DNA of 10,639 nt. Source: Verrucomicrobiia bacterium. GTDB lineage: Bacteria; Verrucomicrobiota; Verrucomicrobiia; Limisphaerales; UBA1319. This document shows, piece after piece, positions 1 to 4,944 of this stretch. Both the position numbers and the translations under genes were made by a program. A model generated the notes under the pieces. That model was given only the letters and a program-made list of their open reading frames with translations. It did not search any database and was not told the DNA's origin. The number at the start of each line of letters is the position of its first letter. Position 1 is the first letter of the stretch. The stretch covers positions 1 to 10,639 of the forward strand of contig JADGRT010000061.1 in the NCBI GenBank assembly GCA_017880715.1, in the 5' to 3' direction.

Positions 1-25
1 TTAGACACCGGCCACCGCGAAAGCT

Positions 26-188
26 CACGGTCGTGCAGCCGTGCGCATCTTACCTTTTTTCGGAGCGCCGACATTCTCGTCGGCCTGGGGTTAACGAATG
101 CGCCGAAGCCGACAAGAATGTCGGCGCTCCTTTCGACCCAGTTGCCAACATTGGAAAAAGGTGAGATGCGCCCTTATGGCGCAACCGT
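26..188. repeat. Nested inverted repeat (outer arms)
   Basis: The outer arms of a two-layer inverted repeat. Left arm 43-61 (GCGCATCTTACCTTTTTTC) matches the reverse complement of right arm 154-172 with one clear substitution and a small end difference. The match weakens outward but is still visible: CACGGTCGTGC near 26-36 faces GCGCAACCGTG near 178-188. The right outer arm therefore reaches into the last codons and stop of the beta-helix gene. Between the arms lies a second, inner inverted pair (62-130). The layout resembles a non-autonomous palindromic element or a REPIN (paired REP sequences). Function is unknown. It could also end transcription of the gene at 174, but no clean U-tract follows on the minus strand. 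Confidence 0.7.
62..130. repeat. Inner inverted REP pair (hairpin doublet)
   Basis: Two 23-bp arms, 62-84 and 108-130, are reverse complements with a single difference that still allows a G-U pair in RNA read from the minus strand. Each arm also contains its own small hairpin: GCCGAC-attctc-GTCGGC at 67-84 and GCCGAC-aagaat-GTCGGC at 108-125. A doublet of individually palindromic units in opposite orientation is the defining geometry of a REPIN. The spacer (85-107) is GC-rich and shows no coding signal. Confidence 0.75.
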
Positions 189-2396
189 GCGATAAAACCG
201 GTATGCGGCATTCGTGGCGGTGGTGTCCATGAAGCGCCATGAACCGCCGCTGCGGTAATTCGTCAGGTCCAGCCAAGTACTGAAGTTGGTCGAGGCTTGC
301 ACGCGGAACGCATTCGTGGGATCGAAAAAGATATTGAGGGAAAATCCCGAGGAATCTTTCTGAAAAGGCCCGGCATTTAACGGAGCGGCGATCACCGATT
401 CGACGGCGCCGATATCGGCCGCCCCGCCTTGGGGCCGGGGGACTCCCCGCTGGTCGGTCGCGGGCGCGCCTAAGCTGGTGCCCGCATCGATGGCCGGGCT
501 GCCGGCCAGCAGCGCCATCGTATCCGTGGAGCCGCCATGGTTAGCCAAAGCCGACAATTTAGGGTTGAGATAGTTATGACTGGTGGTTTGGGTAAAAACG
601 GGGCTGCCGTCGGAACTGATGTTATTGCCCTGATCCAGAATCGTGCCGTATGCATTCGCCCCATTGGTGGGATTGGCAAGGATGGAATTCTTGAAGTTGA
701 AAGTTCCGCTATTGTTGGCCAGGTTGGCGCCGCGGCCCTCGCCTATGGATCCGGCTGATCCGGCGCCCAGTGAACCGCTGCCTCCAACGCCGTTGGTGCC
801 GCCGTAAGCCGCCCCGCTGGAAAAAGTGCAACTGGTGATTTCCGCCAACCCGTTATTACACAGACTGCCGCCGTAACCATGGCCTCCGTCGCCGCCTTTG
901 CCGCCATAGTGCCCGTTGGCAACGCCGCCGTTGCCCGCATTGCCACCCTTGGCCGTGTTCGAGTAAAACGTGCAGTTAAGAACCGTATGGGTTCCCAAAT
1001 TGCAAATGGCCCCGCCCCAAGCCAAGGCTCCTGGCGTGCCGGTCGCGCCATTATAACCGTCAAAGGGCGCGCCACTCGCGCTGCTGCCTGCCCGAACTGA
1101 ATTTGTACTGAAGGTGCAATTAAGGATGTTGGCGGTGGCGGTGTTGTAGAGCGCCGCGCCCGCTGCCAATCCCCCAGGACCACCGTAACCAGAACCCAGC
1201 AAACCACCGGCGCCCCCAACGCTCCCGGTTCCGCTGAGCGCGGTGTTGCCCGAAAAGGTGCAGTTGGTCAGGTCCGCAAAACCGCTGTTGTATAGACCGG
1301 CTCCGTAACCGGCTCCTCCCGCGCCACCATTGCCGCCCTGACGTCCGTTGGCATCGCCGCCCTGGCCGCCGTTTCCACCCGTGACCGTATTGCCGTTGAA
1401 GGTGGAGTTCAGAAGGTGACTGGTACCCCAATTGCAGATCGCTCCCCCCAAAGCGGAACCACCGGCCTTGCCGAGGGCGCCGTTATAGCCATCGAAAGGA
1501 CCGCCTCCCGCGCTATGGCCCGCCCGCAGAAAATTATTGTTGAAGGTGCAATTGAAGATGCTGACGGTCCCGTTGGCAGCGTTATAGATCGCGGCGCCCG
1601 CCGCGAGTCCCCCGGAGCCGCCGTGACCCGGACCCAGCGATGCGCCAGCGCCGCCAATGCCGCCGGTTCCGTTCGTGACGCTGTTGCCGGTAAACGTGCA
1701 GTTGCTCAGCCCGAGGGTGTTCAGATTGTAAATCGCGCCGCCATAACCGCTGCCGCCGTTGCCGCCGTCCCCGCCCAGGTGGGCGCCGTTGCTGCCATTG
1801 CCCCCGTTGCCGCCCGCGGCGCTGTTGGTCAGGAAGGCGCAGTCGAAGAGATAGGTTGTGCCCAGGTTGTAGAGCGCTCCGCCCTGCGCGTCCCCGCCGT
1901 TACTGCCATTGCGGCCATTGTAGTCAGTGGTAGCCGGGGCATTGGAGCCGTTCCCGCCGATGGATTTTCCATTGGCAATGGTTACTCCGGTTAATTTGAA
2001 ATATCCATTTACCGAAAAGACCCGCGAGGTGCTATTGCCGCTCAACTTGAGCGACTTCGCGCCCGGCCCGGTGATGCTGATACTGGTGATGGTTGGCAGT
2101 TGGGATAACAGTGTGATGACGCCCGTGACGTTTGAAAAAACGATGTCGCCACCCGAAACAGCGTTGGCGTCCAGCATCGCCTGCCGCAGCGACCCCGACC
2201 CTGAATCTGAAGTGTTGGAAACGACGAAGGTTGCGGCCCTTAGTTCGGAATCGCTGGCGACGAGAAGGAATGCCGCCGCCATGAAAAGCAGTTGCCGGAG
2301 AACTGCTTTGGGCGGTTCGGTGATTCGTAATACGGATGGCCATCCGCTGTTCGACGCGCCACGGCAGAAGAAGAGTCGGTTTTCGCCCATGCTCAT
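174..2396 (-). CDS. Secreted glycine-rich right-handed beta-helix protein
   Basis: Likely an exported or surface protein of unknown function. In residue numbers of the frame read from 2570, a signal-peptide-like stretch lies at about 88-112 (basic, then LLFMAAAFLLVA, ending near LRAA). A beta-helix N-cap follows (TFVVSNTSDSGSGSLRQAM). From about 230 to 620 there are eight to nine units of ~48 residues with the core G-A-[IL]-[YC]-N then N-C-T-F-x-x-N, each followed by a glycine/asparagine-rich insert. A choice-of-anchor Q-like segment (SPAIDAG...DQRGVPRPQGG..DIGAVE, ~690-724) comes next. The C-terminal ~50 residues (FRVQASTNFSTWLDLT ... RFYRTVAP) are of a type common in Verrucomicrobiota. The frame is open up to a GTG at 2570, but that part is repeat DNA. 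ATG at 2396 or 2390 is preferred. No strong ribosome binding site is visible. The next ATG (2282) would leave a signal peptide without a basic start. Confidence 0.85.
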   Translation of the reverse strand: MSMGENRLFFCRGASNSGWPSVLRITEPPKAVLRQLLFMAAAFLLVASDSELRAATFVVSNTSDSGSGSLRQAMLDANAVSGGDIVFSNVTGVITLLSQLPTITSISITGPGAKSLKLSGNSTSRVFSVNGYFKLTGVTIANGKSIGGNGSNAPATTDYNGRNGSNGGDAQGGALYNLGTTYLFDCAFLTNSAAGGNGGNGSNGAHLGGDGGNGGSGYGGAIYNLNTLGLSNCTFTGNSVTNGTGGIGGAGASLGPGHGGSGGLAAGAAIYNAANGTVSIFNCTFNNNFLRAGHSAGGGPFDGYNGALGKAGGSALGGAICNWGTSHLLNSTFNGNTVTGGNGGQGGDANGRQGGNGGAGGAGYGAGLYNSGFADLTNCTFSGNTALSGTGSVGGAGGLLGSGYGGPGGLAAGAALYNTATANILNCTFSTNSVRAGSSASGAPFDGYNGATGTPGALAWGGAICNLGTHTVLNCTFYSNTAKGGNAGNGGVANGHYGGKGGDGGHGYGGSLCNNGLAEITSCTFSSGAAYGGTNGVGGSGSLGAGSAGSIGEGRGANLANNSGTFNFKNSILANPTNGANAYGTILDQGNNISSDGSPVFTQTTSHNYLNPKLSALANHGGSTDTMALLAGSPAIDAGTSLGAPATDQRGVPRPQGGAADIGAVESVIAAPLNAGPFQKDSSGFSLNIFFDPTNAFRVQASTNFSTWLDLTNYRSGGSWRFMDTTATNAAYRFYRTVAP

Positions 2397-2450
2397 GTGG
2401 GCGAGGCTATTCCGGGGCGGGTGGGAGTCAAGCCGCGATTCCTGGCCAGG

Positions 2451-2610
2451 AGACGCCGGCGGGGCTGCATCAAGCTCGCCTTTTTCGTAGCATCCGGCGT
2501 GAGCCGGATCACTATTCTCCGCCGGGCATGCGAAAAGCCGCACAAAATTCGGGAGTTTGAGCCGACTCACGTCGGCTGCTACCTTATGATTGACGAGCTT
2601 GATGCAGCCC
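2451..2610. repeat. REPIN-like element: two inverted REP hairpins with shared flanks
   Basis: Copy A on the plus strand (2462-2509) and copy B on the minus strand (2610-2560) share a flank (GGGCTGCATCAAGCTCG at 2462-2478, its reverse complement at 2594-2610). In each copy this is followed, after 8-14 bases, by GTAGCA and a 7-bp hairpin with a GTGA loop. Hairpin A is ATCCGGC-GTGA-GCCGGAT (2492-2509). Hairpin B, read on the minus strand, is AGCCGAC-GTGA-GTCGGCT (2577-2560). The stem differences are compensatory. About 50 bp separates the copies. The element lies between the DUF1080 gene and the beta-helix gene and may form part of the latter's leader. Confidence 0.8.
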
Positions 2611-2651
2611 TGAGACGCCGGGGTGTGGACGCAACGCTTAAAGAGCAGCGG

Positions 2652-3350
2652 CTAGTTCAGCTCTTTGATTTTTAGGTTGCGGTACCACACGGGGGCGGCC
2701 GCTTTCCCATGAAGCCCCTGAAAGCCGATCGGCCCCTTGCGCGCATAGTCCTTGAGCGGTTTGGAGAACTTGTTGGGAGTTCCATCCGGGTTCTTTCTGG
2801 CTTCGGCCCAGTCGTTCAGATCGGCGTCGATGACCTTTTCCCCGTTGAAGACGATGGAAATCCGGCTGTCCTGGCAAGTGATTGTAAACCGATTCCATTC
2901 ACCCACCGGCTTGGCCATGTCTTTGGAGGGGGGTTTGGCATCGTAAATGGCGCCAACCATTCCGTATTTGGTCCCGTCCGTCGATTCGTGAACCTGAATT
3001 TCGAGTGCTGCCAGCACATTTTTGATGTCGCTGGATCGGAGAAAAACGCCGCTATTGGCCTCCTTGGAAACCTTAAACTCGAGATCGAGCACAAAGTTGG
3101 CATAGGATTCCTTGGTCCAAATCGTCTCGCCGTTCTTGGCGCTTAGCTCCCCCTTTTCCATGACCCATCCGCCCGGATTCATCGTGGCGTTCGACAAATC
3201 CGGTTCGAACAGGTTCTTCCATCCCGAACTGTCCGGATGACCTTTGGCGGGAACTGGCTGGCCCCAGAGGGAACCGGTGAATAACAGACCAAGCCCGATC
3301 AGCAGGACCGTGCTTTGGCTCAAGCGTCGCGACAGCAGTAGGAATTTCAT
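2652..3350 (-). CDS. Secreted DUF1080 / 3-keto-disaccharide hydrolase-like protein
   Basis: A 232-residue protein with a signal peptide (basic MKFLLLSRRL, hydrophobic core to ~28, cleavage near WGQ at ~30). The mature part is one DUF1080 domain (Pfam 3-keto-disaccharide hydrolase, concanavalin-like fold). The family pattern is visible: GWKNLF (43-48), ANSGVFLRSS (98-107), LEIQVHES (116-123), PVGEWNRFTI (148-157), and the end GPIGFQGLHG...VWYRNLKIKEL (206-231). Length is normal for a single-domain member. The family name implies hydrolysis of 3-keto-glycosides, but most members are uncharacterised, so the substrate is not claimed. ATG at 3350 is the natural start because it sits directly before the signal peptide. 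The gene appears monocistronic: a REP element lies downstream and a different repeat family upstream. Confidence 0.9.
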   Translation of the reverse strand: MKFLLLSRRLSQSTVLLIGLGLLFTGSLWGQPVPAKGHPDSSGWKNLFEPDLSNATMNPGGWVMEKGELSAKNGETIWTKESYANFVLDLEFKVSKEANSGVFLRSSDIKNVLAALEIQVHESTDGTKYGMVGAIYDAKPPSKDMAKPVGEWNRFTITCQDSRISIVFNGEKVIDADLNDWAEARKNPDGTPNKFSKPLKDYARKGPIGFQGLHGKAAAPVWYRNLKIKELN

Positions 3351-3352
3351 GG

Positions 3353-3384
3353 CCCGAGACTGGCACAGTCGCTTCCCACGTCAA
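3353..3384 (-). promoter_or_regulatory. Possible promoter for the DUF1080 gene
   Basis: Read on the minus strand, TTGACG (3384-3379) matches a -35 hexamer. A -10-like position about 17 bases on falls at roughly 3361-3356, but its sequence is a poor match to TATAAT. The start codon would lie only a few bases downstream, giving an almost leaderless message. This is a pattern guess with no supporting operator. Confidence 0.22.
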
Positions 3385-3480
3385 GCGTAATGGCAGGAGG
3401 TTGTCCTGGCCTTCGAGTTGCGCAACGCGCTCGGCGTCGTTGTCGAGATTGCCGTGAAGCTTCAGGAGGCAACGTTTTCA

Positions 3481-3562
3481 GCGCCAAAGGCGCGCTTTCA
3501 TACCAGCCTGGGGCAACGTCCCAGGTATCCGTGGCATACAAAGCCCGGAGCGCCAACGGCGC
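3481..3562. repeat. Three-hairpin palindromic intergenic repeat
   Basis: Two near-identical small hairpins, GCGCC-AAA-GGCGC (3481-3493) and GCGCC-AAC-GGCGC (3550-3562), flank a central hairpin, CCTGGG-gcaacgt-CCCAGG (3507-3525). I recognise the style (CAGCCTGGGGCAACGTCCCAGG preceded or followed by GCGCCAANGGCGC) as a common intergenic repeat in Verrucomicrobiota and Planctomycetota genomes. That is recollection and was not searched here. Short open frames across it are artefacts. The rest of the gap 3351-3600 holds no gene that I can support. Confidence 0.6.
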
Positions 3563-3600
3563 GATTCATCGGGTTCGACTGATTCCCAGAAAGTTGCATC

Positions 3601-3629
3601 AAAAACGAAAGCGGGCGTCGATTCCCGCT
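3601..3629 (-). terminator. Intrinsic terminator of the TSUP transporter gene
   Basis: Read on the minus strand, AGCGGG (3629-3624), an 8-base loop and CCCGCT (3615-3610) are followed by TTCGTTTTT (3609-3601). The stem begins at the first stem base inside the stop codon (TGA, 3631-3629), so termination would occur right behind translation. A 6-bp GC-rich stem plus U-tract is a modest but plausible Rho-independent terminator. Confidence 0.6.
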
Positions 3630-4414
3630 CAGCTCCGTAAAAACTGTCGATAAAACAACACGGCGGTGATCAGGAAACCGATGGCGGAAATGATCAGGCG
3701 GACGCGGTGTTGGGGGATGCGTTGGGCGTAGTGAGCTCCCAGAAAGTAACCGACGATCGCGCCCGCGGTCATCACGCCCGCTTTTGGCCAGTCGATCAGG
3801 CCGGCCACGATGAAATAGGCCGCCGCCACCAGATTGATCAGCATCCCCAGCATGGTCTTGAGCCCGTTCATCTGGTGAATATCGGTCAGGCCCAGGCAAC
3901 CCAGGGAGGCCAGCATGAGAATGCCAATGCCCGCTCCAAAATAGCCGCCATACAGCGCCACCAAAAACTGAAATGCCACCGCCAGCCAGACCGTTGGGTG
4001 ATGCGGTGTCACGGTTGAGCCGGATGGGTTTTCCAACCCGGCAAAGCGGCGGAACGTGCCTTGCGTCACAAACAAAACCGTCGCGAACAGGAGGAGAAAA
4101 GGCACCATTTTGGCGAAGACCTCTTCCCGGGTCGTCGTCAGCAAAATGCCGCCCAGCAACCCGCCCAAGAGACTGACCGGCACGAAGCGTCGAAGCCAGG
4201 GCGTTACTTCGGCAATCTGGCGGCGGTAGCCATAGACGCTGCCACCGGTGCCCAAGACCAGCGCCAGCGTGCTGGTGGCGTTGGCTACGATCGACGGCGT
4301 GCCGAAGGCGAGCAACGCGGGGAACGTGATCAACGTTCCGCCGCCTGCCACCGCGTTCACCACGCCGGCGGCGGCGGCAGCGGCGGCCAGGACCATCATT
4401 TCAAAGCCCGACAT
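3629..4414 (-). CDS. TSUP (TauE/SafE-like) membrane transporter
   Basis: An integral membrane protein of 261 residues from the chosen ATG, the normal size for the sulfite exporter TauE/SafE (TSUP) family. Members move sulfonates, sulfite or other small organic anions. The substrate here cannot be read. The first family half shows NAVAGGGTLITFPALLAFG followed by ANATST (about 20-48 from the chosen start). The second half carries GGYFGAGIGI (~156-165) and later MNGLKTMLGMLINL. About seven to eight hydrophobic segments are visible. The frame is open up to a TTG at 4459 and has an ATG at 4438. ATG 4414 (MSGFEMMVLAA) is chosen because it begins just before the first membrane segment. A hairpin terminator overlaps the stop. 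Neighbours do not suggest a pathway. Confidence 0.85.
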   Translation of the reverse strand: MSGFEMMVLAAAAAAAGVVNAVAGGGTLITFPALLAFGTPSIVANATSTLALVLGTGGSVYGYRRQIAEVTPWLRRFVPVSLLGGLLGGILLTTTREEVFAKMVPFLLLFATVLFVTQGTFRRFAGLENPSGSTVTPHHPTVWLAVAFQFLVALYGGYFGAGIGILMLASLGCLGLTDIHQMNGLKTMLGMLINLVAAAYFIVAGLIDWPKAGVMTAGAIVGYFLGAHYAQRIPQHRVRLIISAIGFLITAVLFYRQFLRS

Positions 4415-4477
4415 ATCTTGGCGCACAATGTGGCACATCCCGGCGGCGCCGTCACGCAAGACGCTCGAATGGCCGAG

Positions 4478-4513
4478 TTACACGACGACGAGGTTGGCGA
4501 GGGATTGGGACAT
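4478..4513 (-). pseudogene. Stub of a REP-associated (IS200-like) transposase start
   Basis: The minus strand reads MSQSLANLVVV then TAA. MSQSLANL followed by hydrophobic residues is the usual opening of REP-associated tyrosine transposases (RAYT, TnpA_REP), which normally continue into ...HIVFSTK. Here the match is lost after about 10 codons and a stop follows. The stub lies directly downstream, in its own sense, of a REP cluster (4523-4827), which is where a RAYT start would be expected. Only ~10 residues support the call, so chance is not excluded. Confidence 0.4.
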
Positions 4514-4522
4514 GCGAGTGAC

Positions 4523-4827
4523 GCCCTTACAGGGCTTGGGAGATTTGTGGGGACCGTTTACCTGGGCCTCCGCTCGCCGGACTCGCTCCAGCCCAGGCTA
4601 TCACATGGCAGGCCTTCGGCCCTGACAGAATGGCGGGCGGGTTGCCCGCGAATGCCAGACAACGGCCTCCGCTCGCCGGACTCGCTCCAGCCCAGGCTAT
4701 CACATGGCAGGCCTTCGGCCCTGACAAATTGGCGGGCTGAAAGCCCGATATGTTGAAGCCTGGGCTGACGCGGAGCGGAGGCCCAGGGAACCGAACAAAC
4801 AAACAATCCCCCGGCCTGTAAGGCTGG
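4523..4827. repeat. REP cluster with inverted ends (decayed palindromic element)
   Basis: The left end (4523-4578) and the reverse complement of the right end (4827-4770) are the same sequence. Both run from CCTTACAGG through a GGGGA/GGGAT-rich linker to CCTGGGCCTCCGCTC. Internal hairpins: CCTGGGC...GCCCAGG at 4561-4597, and in the right arm 4759-4787. GCGGGC-gggtt-GCCCGC lies near 4632-4649 and CGGGCT-gaa-AGCCCG near 4733-4748. Smaller hairpins sit at 4523-4535 and 4811-4826, with CGACA-ggc-TGTCG just outside, near 4843-4855. No real gene is present. Long open frames here arise from the repeats. Confidence 0.75.
4565..4726 (+). repeat. 63-bp perfect direct repeat, 99-bp period
   Basis: 4565-4627 and 4664-4726 are identical over 63 bases, from GGCCTCCGCTCGCCGG to GGCCCTGACA. 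Each is followed by a diverged but alignable hairpin unit (GGCGGGCGGGTTGCCCGC versus GGCGGGCTGAAAGCCCG). Perfect identity indicates a recent duplication inside the cluster or ongoing gene-conversion-like homogenisation. With two copies and no spacer logic, it is not a CRISPR array. Confidence 0.85.
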
Positions 4828-4867
4828 AACTAGGGTAAAATGACGACAGGCTGTCGAGGTCGCAATT

Positions 4868-4924
4868 GACCCGCAGCGCAAAAGCCTTCGGCCTCGGTTT
4901 CAATTCCTGCGGTTGTTTACTCAT
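4868..4924 (-). pseudogene. 5' stub of a four-helix-bundle (S23/IVP-type) protein
   Basis: From ATG 4924 the minus strand reads MSKQPQELKPRPKAFALRV. This matches the usual start of small four-helix-bundle proteins (the family named after 23S rRNA intervening-sequence proteins), which are frequent in Verrucomicrobiota. The next expected part (a helix around LVDALP..., then SxxxxANYRxA) is absent. The frame instead runs into the palindromic repeat cluster. AGG immediately precedes the ATG. The stub starts 20 bp after the stop of the GH94 gene. It is probably a gene whose body was lost or replaced by the repeat. Only 19 residues support it. Confidence 0.5.
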
Positions 4925-4944
4925 CCTGTTTTAGCGTTTAGCCT

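Noticed and set aside
1416..1994. 192-codon plus-strand open frame opposite the beta-helix gene
   Set aside because: It is the antisense of Gly/Asn/Ala-rich repeat codons (GGC, GCC), which rarely make stops on the other strand. The product has no domain and follows the repeat period.
2397..2570. N-terminal extension of the beta-helix frame up to the GTG at 2570
   Set aside because: This part is repeat DNA: the GTG lies in a REP hairpin loop and the encoded residues are a translation of the palindromic element. A signal peptide is only reached at residue ~88.
4565..4726. CRISPR-like direct repeats
   Set aside because: Only two 63-bp copies, with a 36-bp interval that is itself a diverged hairpin repeat; no array and no cas genes.
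4061..4756. 231-codon plus-strand open frame
   Set aside because: It runs antisense to the TSUP gene and then through the REP cluster. The duplicated peptide in its C-terminus is just the 63-bp direct repeat.
4527..4924. Minus-strand open frames of 74-107 codons across the REP cluster
   Set aside because: They are made of translated palindromic repeats. Only the first 19 codons from 4924 resemble a known protein.
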